In this document: one piece after another, positions 1 to 7,679 of the stretch
Layout of the letters: each line of letters opens with the position of its first letter
Numbering within the stretch: position 1 is the first letter of the stretch
NCBI GenBank assembly: GCA_049516395.1
Contig: JBEKTD010000004.1
Coordinates: 352,317 to 416,316 of the forward strand
Reading direction: 5' to 3'
DNA length: 64,000 bases
Source: Fen-1362 sp049516395
GTDB lineage: Bacteria > Planctomycetota > Phycisphaerae > Sedimentisphaerales > Anaerobacaceae
Notes under the pieces: model-generated
What the model was told of the DNA's origin: nothing
The model's input: only the letters and a program-made list of their open reading frames with translations
The model's database searches: none
Program-made: the position numbers and the translations under genes

Positions 1-1430
1 TGGAACGAGACGCGAAAGGCAACTGGATATTGGGTGTTCATATCGCGGATGTTACTTATTTTGTGCCGCCCGGAACGCCTCTGGATAAAGAGGCCAAAGA
101 GCGGGGTAACAGCATATATCTGCCGGGCAGGGTCATCCCGATGCTGCCCGAAATGCTGAGCAACGGCGTATGCAGTTTGCAGCCCGACCAGTTGCGATTA
201 GTCAAAAGCGCATACATCGCTTACGACAATGACGGCAACGTCGTAAATCGCAATTATCGCAACAGCATCATCCGCTCAACTCAACGGCTGACTTATCAGC
301 AGGTTGACCGCTTCCTCAAGGGGCATACCAAGGATATAAAACCAGAAGTGATGCCTTTATTAAATAATATGAATACGCTGGCGAAGATAATCGAGAAACG
401 CCGCGACAGAGAGGGTATGCTTCATTTGGATTTGCCGGAGACGGAGCTTGTGTTCGACGAAGCGGGCAGGGTAATCGATGGCCAGCCGGCGGATAATAGT
501 TATCCGCATACGATAATCGAGATGTTTATGGTCGAGGCCAACGAAGCCGTGGCGACGGTTCTGGACCGCAATAATATCCCGGTTATGCGACGGGTTCACC
601 CTGACCCGGATGCTTTTACTATGCGAAATCTTGCCGAGCTTGTCCGGTCATTGGGATTGAGCTTGCCCCGTTTGCCCGACCGGGCCTCGCTGCAGCAGCT
701 TCTTAATTCCGTCAAAGGGACGGACAGCTCTCTTGCGATAAATCTCGTCGTTTTGCGAAGTATGGAAAAGGCGCAGTATTCGCCCCTGCATATAGGTCAT
801 TACGCGCTTGCTTCGGAATTATATGGGCATTTCACAAGTCCCATAAGGCGATACGCCGACCTGCTCGTTCATCGTGCGCTGGACTGTTTCCTGCGGGGCG
901 ACCTCGAAGCCGGGGACGACTGGATGCCTGATAATCAGCAGTTGGCGGATATTGGCAGGCACATCACGTTTACCGAGGAGCGTGCTGACGACTCAGAGCG
1001 CGAATTGAAGGCGGTTTTGATTCTGCAAATGCTGGCAGATAAGGTGGGAGAGGTTCTGGATTGCGTCGTTACGGGCCTGACGAATTTCGGCATATTTGTC
1101 CAGTCGCGTAAACTCGGTATCGAGGGCCTTGTGCAGCTCGCGGATTTAGGCCCTGACCAGTGGCAATATAATCCCAAACATGGCTCCATCGTAGGCAGGC
1201 ATTCAGGCCGGATTGTGTGCTTAGGACAACCGATGAAAGTCCGCATCGTTTCGGTAAATATCTCCGCAAGACAGTTAAACGTCACGCCTGTTCTCGCCAT
1301 CCTCGAAGGCGGCATTCATCCTCGTCGTGAGCAGTTAATATCAAAGGCAAAAGGCAAACGCGCAAAACACGGCGGCGGAAGATTCGCCGTCCGCAGAAAA
1401 CAAAAACAACGCGGAAAAAGGAGAAGATAA
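1..1430 (+). CDS. rnr: Ribonuclease R, C-terminal part (5' end outside window)
   Basis: A 3'-to-5' exoribonuclease that degrades structured RNA in the cytoplasm. The frame is open from base 3, where it reads ERDAKGNWILGVHIADVTYF, the start of the RNB catalytic core; the upstream cold-shock domains and the DD metal motif lie outside the window. The core continues with the SIYLPGRVIPMLPE and HFTSPIRRYADLLVHR segments typical of RNase II/R. An S1 RNA-binding domain follows (about residues 347-425 counted from base 30, starting GEVLDCVVTGLTNFGIF). The protein ends in a strongly basic tail rich in Lys and Arg (KQKQRGKRRR), as RNase R does. The TTG at base 30 is not the start; it is an internal Leu codon. 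Identity is secure; the length of the missing part is unknown. Confidence 0.95.
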   Translation, partial: ERDAKGNWILGVHIADVTYFVPPGTPLDKEAKERGNSIYLPGRVIPMLPEMLSNGVCSLQPDQLRLVKSAYIAYDNDGNVVNRNYRNSIIRSTQRLTYQQVDRFLKGHTKDIKPEVMPLLNNMNTLAKIIEKRRDREGMLHLDLPETELVFDEAGRVIDGQPADNSYPHTIIEMFMVEANEAVATVLDRNNIPVMRRVHPDPDAFTMRNLAELVRSLGLSLPRLPDRASLQQLLNSVKGTDSSLAINLVVLRSMEKAQYSPLHIGHYALASELYGHFTSPIRRYADLLVHRALDCFLRGDLEAGDDWMPDNQQLADIGRHITFTEERADDSERELKAVLILQMLADKVGEVLDCVVTGLTNFGIFVQSRKLGIEGLVQLADLGPDQWQYNPKHGSIVGRHSGRIVCLGQPMKVRIVSVNISARQLNVTPVLAILEGGIHPRREQLISKAKGKRAKHGGGRFAVRRKQKQRGKRRR

Positions 1431-1456
1431 AAAACGGCTCCCTTGCTTCGTGGCCT

Positions 1457-1807
1457 TCACTTATGCCAAACTTTTTCCAGAACTGCATCAATGGCAGCTT
1501 TTAAGGTTCTCTCGTATAAGTCAAGAAAGTAATTCCATAACCTGTTGCCTTTCGCTGTTATTGGTAATTTATTGACATCTTCGGGTTTCCATTCGCCTGC
1601 GGCAACAGGGTTTCCGCTTTCACTATCTTTTACAGTTATCATATCACCGACCACTAACTCAGGAGTGTCGTTGTTTATGTAAAAACCGCTCAAAGGAGGG
1701 GTTTCGGTTAGCGGCCTGTCGGCGGGTCCTCTTGGTGTTCCATTTGACTGTCGCACGGTATAAACCAGTTTCATACCGGTAACGCCATAATGTTTTATTT
1801 CGTTCAT
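1457..1807 (-). CDS. Hypothetical protein, 116 aa
   Basis: I do not recognise this protein. I place the start at the ATG at 1807 (MNEIKHYGVTGMKLVYTV) because a GAAAGACGGA stretch precedes it; the frame stays open further upstream to 2053, but that part would overlap the divergent gene at 2000 and reads like non-coding sequence. The protein is soluble with no signal peptide. It has a beta-rich N-terminal half (VYTVRQSNG, VVGDMITVKDSESG) and an amphipathic helical C-terminus (LWNYFLDLYERTLKAAIDAVLEKVW). It runs convergently with rnr and divergently from a membrane-protein gene. It may be accessory, given the nuclease gene nearby, but nothing in it proves a function. Confidence 0.6.
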   Translation of the reverse strand: MNEIKHYGVTGMKLVYTVRQSNGTPRGPADRPLTETPPLSGFYINNDTPELVVGDMITVKDSESGNPVAAGEWKPEDVNKLPITAKGNRLWNYFLDLYERTLKAAIDAVLEKVWHK

Positions 1808-1999
1808 TTTAATCCGTCTTTCTAACGGCTCGCGACAGCTAAAAAGGTGGTTCAAACCGAAAACGCTGCCGTAAGTCGTCATAGCCCTATAATAACGCGG
1901 TATGGCTGAAACAGCAACTTTTTCGCTTAATCTTGGCTGAATAAAAGCCGAAAAATAAATACGGTTCTTCAAAGTCGATATTTTCAGGGGATAATTTAT

Positions 2000-2494
2000 A
2001 TGAGCGATAATTCCGAAAATAGCGGACGAGAATGGGAGTTTTGGAAAGCCCAAGACCAGCGCATCCTTAAATTATGGGAAGCTCAATTTCTGTCTGCTAT
2101 AGCATCCTATCATAATACAAGTATGCAGGGACAGGCCGCTCTTAAAGCAGCTTTGCTAATAAATGGCGGAGCATCTGTAGCATTACTCGCATTTGTTGGG
2201 ACGACGATGGGAAAGGATATACCGTACTATCTTTTTTTGTCGCTGTGTTCTTCGATGCGTTGCTTTGTTTGGGGAGTGCTATCTGCCGCTATAGCAAGTG
2301 GTGTTACTTACGCGGGAGGACTGGTTAACTCACTGGCAGAACCGGTTGATGCAGATAATGTCAACGAGAAAAAGGTTAGCAAATCAAACTTCTGGTTTTG
2401 GCCTTTTAATTTAGTGGCCATTGCATTAGTCGTACTAAGTTATTTTCTATTTTATTTCGGCTTCTCGACCGCTTATTCTGCTTTTATCAACTGA
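2000..2494 (+). CDS. Small membrane protein, 164 aa, unknown function
   Basis: The protein has a charged, Trp-rich cytoplasmic N-terminus (EWEFWKAQDQRILKLWEAQF), then hydrophobic segments at about residues 50-68, 77-108 and 133-158, so three or four membrane spans. A short acidic/polar loop (EPVDADNVNEKKVSKS) precedes the last span. The layout (Trp/Glu-rich helix, then ALKAALLINGGASVALLAF) resembles small membrane proteins of unknown function often found among accessory genes; that resemblance is from memory, not a search. An AGGGG stretch sits upstream of the ATG. The neighbouring genes are an unknown gene and a membrane-anchored Mrr nuclease, so a role in a small defence-type cluster is possible but unproven. 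Confidence 0.7.
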   Translation: MSDNSENSGREWEFWKAQDQRILKLWEAQFLSAIASYHNTSMQGQAALKAALLINGGASVALLAFVGTTMGKDIPYYLFLSLCSSMRCFVWGVLSAAIASGVTYAGGLVNSLAEPVDADNVNEKKVSKSNFWFWPFNLVAIALVVLSYFLFYFGFSTAYSAFIN

Positions 2495-2685
2495 CGATAA
2501 TTATTGCAATTTACATCGTCCGGCAGTAGCAACTAAGAACAGCATACTAACGGCTTGACTGAATTAAAACAGCAGAGTGTTCGGGAAATAACCTGCTTTA
2601 GGCCTATGCCGTTTATTTTTTACTGCTCAAACTTGGTGTGGTGATGCTGAGAAGACAAAAGTAATATTAAAGTTGAGATACAGCA

Positions 2686-3612
2686 ATGGGATATTATAGA
2701 AATCACATCTTGAAAGAATTGGCGGGATTTTTATGGCCGTTTGTGGTTGTTGGCTATATCGTCTCCGGTTGGAAGGGGGCTATAATTGTAATCGCAATTG
2801 CACTTGGTGGCCTGTTCGTTTGTATCGTAGTCGGAAGTCAATATAAAAAAAACAAGGAGAAAATTCGTTCACTGGTTCTATGGCGTGCACGACGAGAACC
2901 TTGTAAGCATGGTGTCATTGGCGCTTTATATGGCGGTCAGCCGTGCGCAAAATGTCAAGAAGAGAAGACAGCGGCGGCAATAGCTGCACGAAATAAAAGA
3001 GAGGAAGAAGCTGCTAAAAAAAAGGCCGACGAGGAACACGCATACAAGGAATGGGTTGCACGCATAAAATTACCAGAATACTTGATTTCTATGGATGCAG
3101 AAAAATTTGAGCATTTGGTTTGCGACCTGTTTCAGCGGCTGGGTTATGAGGTTGAGCATACTCCATTTTCTGGGGATGGTGGTATAGATGGTTATTTACG
3201 AAAGAATGACCAGTTGTCTATTTTGCAATGTAAACGAGTTAAAGGTTCGGTAGGGCAACCAGTTTTGCGAGATTTGTTTGGAACGATGAACCACGAAAAA
3301 GCAAAAGAAGGGATTGTCGTAACAACGGGAAGGGTATCGAAACAAGCGAAAGGATGGGCGCAAGGAAAACCAATAAGGATTTTGGAATTAGACGAACTTG
3401 TAAATCTTATACGCGAAAATTACGGCGAAAGTGATGTTGTCCCCAAAGAATTTGTCCCAGACGGGACGAATTCCGCACTATGCCCACGGTGCGCCCGTCC
3501 GCTGAGAGTAGTTAAGTGGAAGGGTAAAGAATTCTTAGGGTGCACAGGATACCCCCGATGCCGTTTCACAAAATCGCTGGGATTCCGAAGCTTGGATTCG
3601 CAAAAAAACTAA
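2686..3612 (+). CDS. Membrane-anchored Mrr-type restriction endonuclease with C4 zinc finger
   Basis: Predicted to cut or bind foreign or modified DNA. In order it shows: two hydrophobic segments (about residues 10-27 and 31-50); a Cys/His cluster (C73, H75, C87, C90) that could bind zinc; an Ala/Lys/Glu-rich helical linker (95-120); an Mrr_cat-like PD-(D/E)xK nuclease domain (about 135-245) with GGID (D168) and QCK (Q181, K183); and a topoisomerase-IA-type zinc finger (C266, C269, C286, C292, motif CPRCARPLR...FLGCTGYPRC). Mrr-plus-zinc-finger proteins are a known family; the membrane anchor is the less usual part. No methylase gene is adjacent, as expected for type IV-like enzymes. Base composition is somewhat more AT-rich than flanking housekeeping genes, consistent with transfer. 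Confidence 0.85.
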   Translation: MGYYRNHILKELAGFLWPFVVVGYIVSGWKGAIIVIAIALGGLFVCIVVGSQYKKNKEKIRSLVLWRARREPCKHGVIGALYGGQPCAKCQEEKTAAAIAARNKREEEAAKKKADEEHAYKEWVARIKLPEYLISMDAEKFEHLVCDLFQRLGYEVEHTPFSGDGGIDGYLRKNDQLSILQCKRVKGSVGQPVLRDLFGTMNHEKAKEGIVVTTGRVSKQAKGWAQGKPIRILELDELVNLIRENYGESDVVPKEFVPDGTNSALCPRCARPLRVVKWKGKEFLGCTGYPRCRFTKSLGFRSLDSQKN

Positions 3613-3676
3613 ATACGGTACGGTGATGTGGTTTGACTATGCTTACCACAGGGTAAGAAGGAAACGCTGACAACCT

Positions 3677-4024
3677 ATGATTAACTTTGGAATTACAGAA
3701 CGAAAAAGAGAAGAGCTCGAACAACGTATGCAGAAATGCAATTTGTTCGAAAAAGATATAGAAGAAAAGTTCGTCAGGAGCAGCGGTTCAGGCGGCCAGA
3801 AAGTAAATAAAAGCTCTACCTGTGTTTATCTGAAACATATCACCAGCGGCTTATCGGTAAAAATTCAAAAGAGCCGCAGCCAGGGGCTTAATCGTTATTA
3901 TGCCAGAAAAAAAATGTGTGAATTGCTTGAGAATAAACTTTTGGGAAAACAAAGCCCAGGCACCAAAAGGATAGAAAAGATTCGAAAGCAAAAAGACAGG
4001 AATAGACGCAGAACATCCTCATAA
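3677..4024 (+). CDS. Peptide chain release factor-like protein (GGQ domain), 115 aa
   Basis: Likely hydrolyses peptidyl-tRNA on stalled ribosomes. It contains only the RF-1 catalytic domain: the sequence SSGSGGQKVNKSS carries the GGQ at residues 39-41, followed by YLKH and a long basic tail (KRIEKIRKQKDRNRRR). No codon-recognition domains are present, so it is not RF1 or RF2. The short length and basic tail resemble ArfB (YaeJ) and the mitochondrial MTRFR family, in which the tail enters the mRNA channel. I cannot decide between these families by eye. The upstream ribosome-binding site is weak (AAGGAA about 15 bases before the ATG). It stands alone, co-oriented with the nuclease gene 64 bases upstream. 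Confidence 0.87.
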   Translation: MINFGITERKREELEQRMQKCNLFEKDIEEKFVRSSGSGGQKVNKSSTCVYLKHITSGLSVKIQKSRSQGLNRYYARKKMCELLENKLLGKQSPGTKRIEKIRKQKDRNRRRTSS

Positions 4025-4104
4025 TAAAAAACTGAACGCTGAACACTGTAACTGTACGCAAGCCGCCGTCTCGATTTTAACCTGAATATAGTGCCATATC
4101 AGCG

Positions 4105-4140
4105 GAAAATGGGCTGATTGGCAACGCCCGATTTTCTGTT
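4105..4140 (+). terminator. Possible terminator hairpin after the release-factor-like gene
   Basis: GAAAATGGGC at 4105-4114 can pair with GCCCGATTTTC at 4126-4136, with one bulged base and an 11-base loop, followed by a short T-rich run. The remaining intergenic sequence from 4025 to 4289 contains a GAACGCTGAACACTGTA stretch related to the dispersed GCTGAACGCT units seen near 5570 and 7660. Confidence 0.35.
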
Positions 4141-4289
4141 ATTAACATTAACAAAAACGCCGATAATACATTTACTATTCCGCCGCAATACTACACTACG
4201 GGTGTTCCCCAGAGTAGCTTACTTTTATAGGATTGGAAATATGCGGCATCGCCATTTGGCGGCGGCAAGCGGCTAAGAAGGAGAAGAAA

Positions 4290-5342
4290 ATGAAGAAGTT
4301 AATTGCGATTCTTGCTGTTGTACTTGGCATAAGTTATTTACCATGCCTGGCGGCGTGCCCTGCGCCGGACGCGAATATGATTTTAATTCCAGCCGGGACA
4401 TTTCAGATGGGGGATAGTTTGGATGGGGATTCAGATGCCCTGCCTGTCCATACAGTTACGTTGAGTTCTTTTTACATGGGCAAATATGACATTACCAACC
4501 GTCAGTATTGCAGTTTTCTCAATTCTGCGGCTGTTAAAGTTATCAGTGGTGTTGTGTATGAATCCACGGACAATGGTAATAGCTATCCTTACTGCGATAC
4601 ATCCGCAGCAGGCTCAGGCAGTCAAATTGCCTATAACGGCGGTGTTTTTAGTGTCCTCACCAAGGGCAGTCGCAGCATGGTCAATGACCCGATGGTTGTG
4701 GTAAGTTGGTACGGGGCGGCGGCCTACTGCAACTGGCGCAGCCGGCAGGATGGATATAGGCAGTGTTATAATCTCTCAACGTGGGACTGCAATTTTTCGA
4801 ACAATGGCTATCATTTGCCGACAGAGGCTCAGTGGGAATACGCCGCTCGCGGCAGTTTTTCCGGCAACCGTTTCCCATGGGGAGACACGATAAGTCACAG
4901 CCATGCGAATTATTACAACGTTAGCGGCGATTATAGTTATGACCTTGGCGGCCCGCCATGGGGCTATGACCGGATATGGAGCAGTGATGGCATAAGACCA
5001 TTCACGTCTCCTGTGGGCAGTTTTGCCGCCAACGGATACGGCTTATATGATATGGCGGGTAATGTGTGGCAGTGGTGTAATGACTGGTATTCGAGCACTT
5101 ATTACAGTTCCAGTCCGCCGACAAATCCGACAGGTCCGGCTTCAGGCAGTTACCCCGTTCTTCGCGGCGGCAGTTGGCGGGATAGCGCCCTTGACTGTCG
5201 CGTGGCATCCCGCTACTACTACGACCCGAACGACCGATACCTCAGTCTTTCGCCGACAAAAGCAGGCCAGAGGCGGTCGATTTATGGTACGAACGACCGG
5301 TACATCACCTACGGATTTCGTGTTTCCATGGACTTAAATTAA
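4290..5342 (+). CDS. Secreted FGE-sulfatase domain (SUMF1-like) protein, 350 aa
   Basis: A formylglycine-generating-enzyme-fold protein. I start it at the ATG at 4290, preceded by AAGGAG; it then begins with a signal peptide (MKKLIAILAVVLG...CLA). The end of that signal also fits a lipobox (LAAC), so a lipoprotein is possible. Family signatures are MILIPAGTFQMG, the YCNWRS and LPTEAQWEYAARG motifs, the YGLYDMAGNVWQWCNDWY block and RGGSW near the C-terminus ending in GFRV. The Cys aligned with human FGE Cys341 is present (DCRVASRY) but the Cys336 partner is Asp, so a true sulfatase-maturing activity is doubtful. Such proteins are numerous in Planctomycetota. A short internal repetition (NDRYLSL and NDRYITY) lies close to the C-terminus. 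Confidence 0.88.
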   Translation: MKKLIAILAVVLGISYLPCLAACPAPDANMILIPAGTFQMGDSLDGDSDALPVHTVTLSSFYMGKYDITNRQYCSFLNSAAVKVISGVVYESTDNGNSYPYCDTSAAGSGSQIAYNGGVFSVLTKGSRSMVNDPMVVVSWYGAAAYCNWRSRQDGYRQCYNLSTWDCNFSNNGYHLPTEAQWEYAARGSFSGNRFPWGDTISHSHANYYNVSGDYSYDLGGPPWGYDRIWSSDGIRPFTSPVGSFAANGYGLYDMAGNVWQWCNDWYSSTYYSSSPPTNPTGPASGSYPVLRGGSWRDSALDCRVASRYYYDPNDRYLSLSPTKAGQRRSIYGTNDRYITYGFRVSMDLN

Positions 5343-5418
5343 CCTTTGCTCTTTTACCCTTTATGGGGTGCAAAGGCGAAGCCGGTATGAACAAGCGACG
5401 CTCTTGCCGCCTGGTTTC

Positions 5419-5454
5419 GGTGCGGGGATAGTCAGAAAATTCAGGGCTTGAAAA
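5419..5454 (+). repeat. Dispersed intergenic module A, copy 1
   Basis: A 36-base stretch beginning GGTGCGGGGATAGTCAGAAA matches 7470-7505 with about three differences. It lies 70 bases ahead of a promoter that is itself shared between the two places. The rest of 5343-5710 contains no convincing gene: a short open frame (5448-5690) overlaps the promoter and has no coding character. Confidence 0.7.
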
Positions 5455-5525
5455 ACAAATTTTTGCGGAACCTTCCTGCTATTTTCTTTCTACTATCTGC
5501 TATCTGCTTTCCTTTCACCCCATCC

Positions 5526-5554
5526 TTGACAATGGGGTCGGGTTTTACGATACT
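5526..5554 (+). promoter_or_regulatory. Sigma70-type promoter, copy 1, upstream of the TPR membrane protein
   Basis: TTGACA (5526-5531), a 17-base spacer, and GATACT (5549-5554). The -35, the second half of the spacer (GGGTTTTAC) and the -10 are identical in the secA upstream region (7552-7580). The implied transcript starts near 5561 and has a leader of about 150 bases containing a GCGTACGGCGGTCAGCGT repeat unit before the ATG at 5711. Confidence 0.65.
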
Positions 5555-5710
5555 GCTGAATCAGCGTACGGCGGTCAGCGTTCAGCGTACAGTTCGTAGG
5601 ATGGACTTGAAATCTCAATTTGCGATATCAAGTTCCACCTGGGGCGGGCGAAGAATGGCTACCCCCTTTTTTTTCTTAGCGCCGACATAACGTTTGATAT
5701 AATATAACCG

Positions 5711-7360
5711 ATGAGATGGATTGTTGGTGCGACCAAACCAAGAATGTTTGTTTGGGCAGGCGTGATTGTTATCATTGCCGCCTGTTTTGTGGCATATATT
5801 CCGGCAATAAAAAGCGGCTTTATTTGGGATGATGACGTTTATGTTACCAATGATCCGCTATTGACTGCCCCGGATGGTCTGTATCGAATATGGCTTACAA
5901 CGGAATCTCCATCGCAATACTTCCCGCTTACATATACGACGTTTTGGGTTGAGCATAAGTTGTGGGGATTCAACCCGGCAGGTTATCATGCCGTAAACGT
6001 GGCGATTCATTGTGCTAATGCACTGTTACTATGGCTGATTCTGCGGCGACTGTCGATACCAGGTGCGTGGTTTGCATCGGCTATATTTGCACTTCATCCG
6101 GTGCAGGTCGAATCGGTGGCATGGGTAACCGAGCGGAAGAACGTCCTGATGCTGTTTTTTTCTCTTTTGTCTGTTTTGTGCTGGATGGAATTTGCTCTTT
6201 TTCAAAGGTCTGGGCGCAAGACGTATGTCGGCTCCCTGCTGCTCTATGCTTTGGCTCTTTTCAGCAAGACAACCGCCTGCACGCTGCCTTTAGCATTGGT
6301 CCTGATATTGTGGTTTAAGCGTGTGCCTCTTACAGCAAAACGCTGGCTTCAGGTGGCACCGTTTGCCGCAATGGCACTTGCGATGGGGCATATAGCGAGG
6401 GGTTGGGAAATGGTTCATCAGGGGACCAGCACGATAAATCTGGGTCTGACTTCGGATGGGAAAATACTATTAGCAGGCAGGGCATTGTGGTTTTATCTTT
6501 GGAAACTTTTCTGGCCGACAAACCTGACGTTCAGCTATCCTCGATGGAACATTGACCTGACCCAGAGTTGGCAATATGCCTGGCCTGCGGCGTTCCTGCT
6601 GGTGCTGTACCTTGCGTATCGATGGCGAAACCAGCTGGGAATCGGGCCATTTGCTGCATTGCTGTTTTTTGTCCTGACGCTGATTCCAATGCTCGGTTTT
6701 TTTTCGCTTTATACGTTTGTCTATACTTTCGTGGCGGACCATTACCAGTATGCAGCGTGTATCGGGCCTATAGCGCTGGTCGCGGCGGGCGGTGAACGTA
6801 TTTTGCGACGGTCAGGAACAAACGGAAAGATTGTTATATTCTCGGCAGCGGGCATCCTGCTGCTTACGCTTGGCGTCCTGACATGGCGGCAGAGCCGGGT
6901 ATATGTAAATGAGAAGGTGCTGTGGCAGGATACGTTCAAAAAGAATCCGGATTCGTGGCTGGCACGCGGTGAACTAATGGATCGACTTATCGAACAGGGC
7001 AAATTAGAAGACGCGAAGAATCATGCGGAGCAAAGGATTAAACTCGGGGCATATACGAAAACAATCAATCCTCATATTTATGCGTCTTTCTATTTCAATC
7101 TTGCGACCATTTTAGAGGCACAGAACAAGCTGGATGAGGCGGTTAACTGTTATCAACAATCGCTTGAAATATACAATGATTATGCGCTTGCGCATTATCG
7201 GCTTGGCGAAGTGCTGTATAAACAGGGTAACTATACCATGGCCATGACGCATCTGCGCCGGGTGATGGAGATAAAAAAGAACGAGAAGAACAACCGTCTT
7301 GTCGAAGCATGCATTCGGATGATGAATTCAATAGAAGATAAAAAACAGTATCATAATTAA
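5711..7360 (+). CDS. Multi-span membrane protein with C-terminal TPRs (TMTC/GT39-like)
   Basis: A 549-residue integral membrane protein with roughly ten to twelve hydrophobic segments spanning residues 10-405. The first periplasmic loop carries GFIWDDDVYVTNDPLL, whose acidic pair resembles the catalytic acidic motif of GT-C protein mannosyltransferases, and HPVQVESVAWVTERKNVL is the signature of the family of planctomycete membrane TPR proteins related to eukaryotic TMTC. The C-terminus (about 415-535) holds two or three TPR units (YFNLATILEAQNKLDEAVNC, AHYRLGEVLYKQGNYTMAM). A glycosyl-transfer role to exported proteins is plausible but unproven. It is monocistronic: its own promoter lies upstream and a second copy of that promoter follows before secA. 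Confidence 0.82.
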   Translation: MRWIVGATKPRMFVWAGVIVIIAACFVAYIPAIKSGFIWDDDVYVTNDPLLTAPDGLYRIWLTTESPSQYFPLTYTTFWVEHKLWGFNPAGYHAVNVAIHCANALLLWLILRRLSIPGAWFASAIFALHPVQVESVAWVTERKNVLMLFFSLLSVLCWMEFALFQRSGRKTYVGSLLLYALALFSKTTACTLPLALVLILWFKRVPLTAKRWLQVAPFAAMALAMGHIARGWEMVHQGTSTINLGLTSDGKILLAGRALWFYLWKLFWPTNLTFSYPRWNIDLTQSWQYAWPAAFLLVLYLAYRWRNQLGIGPFAALLFFVLTLIPMLGFFSLYTFVYTFVADHYQYAACIGPIALVAAGGERILRRSGTNGKIVIFSAAGILLLTLGVLTWRQSRVYVNEKVLWQDTFKKNPDSWLARGELMDRLIEQGKLEDAKNHAEQRIKLGAYTKTINPHIYASFYFNLATILEAQNKLDEAVNCYQQSLEIYNDYALAHYRLGEVLYKQGNYTMAMTHLRRVMEIKKNEKNNRLVEACIRMMNSIEDKKQYHN

Positions 7361-7469
7361 CGAGTGATTACGGTATAACCACAATCGACCTGACATCTAT
7401 CAGGTTAGCTGGCCTTGAGCATAGTTTAATTCTATCCCCGAACGCGCCACGCTTTCGCTTTTCTGCTTT

Positions 7470-7505
7470 GGTGCGGTGATAATCAGAAAATTCAGGGATT
7501 GAAAA
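7470..7505 (+). repeat. Dispersed intergenic module A, copy 2
   Basis: Matches 5419-5454 (begins GGTGCGGTGATAATCAGAAA). Here the distance to the shared promoter is 46 bases rather than 71, so the intergenic regions are related by two conserved blocks separated by a diverged, length-variable stretch. The 7361-7679 gap otherwise holds only the promoter and the leader hairpin described separately. Confidence 0.7.
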
Positions 7506-7551
7506 GCTCCCCGTTCCCTTTTCACCTTTTTTCTCTTTCTCCTGCCTGTCC

Positions 7552-7580
7552 TTGACAAAGGTGACGGGTTTTACGATACT
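7552..7580 (+). promoter_or_regulatory. Sigma70-type promoter, copy 2, upstream of secA
   Basis: TTGACA (7552-7557), 17-base spacer, GATACT (7575-7580). Same hexamers and the same GGGTTTTAC half-spacer as at 5526-5554. Transcription would begin about 7587, giving a leader of roughly 95 bases before secA. Confidence 0.65.
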
Positions 7581-7590
7581 GCAACAAATT

Positions 7591-7670
7591 TAGCGTATGG
7601 CGTGTGGCGTATAGCGGATAGTTAAATACGCCACAGTTGTTAAACGCTATACGCTATCCGCTGAACGCTA
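7591..7670 (+). promoter_or_regulatory. Hairpin-forming leader of secA
   Basis: TAGCGT (7591-7596) pairs with ACGCTA (7665-7670), and GCGTATAGCG (7607-7616) pairs with CGCTATACGC (7645-7654). An alternative pairing uses GGCGTA (7606-7611) and TACGCC (7627-7632). The outer strand ends directly against the AAGG ribosome-binding site (7670-7673) and the ATG at 7680, so folding could affect translation. The units also look like dispersed mini-repeats, so a purely passive origin is possible. Confidence 0.5.
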
Positions 7671-7679
7671 AGGTAAAAG

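Noticed and set aside
4290..5342. The FGE-like protein as a target of a diversity-generating retroelement, because its fold is used by such targets and it has an AAC-rich C-terminal part
   Set aside because: No reverse transcriptase gene, template repeat or accessory gene is present in the window.
5448..5690. An 80-codon frame with a hydrophobic N-terminus between the FGE-like gene and the TPR membrane gene
   Set aside because: It covers the shared promoter block and repeat units, and the matching region ahead of secA has no such frame.
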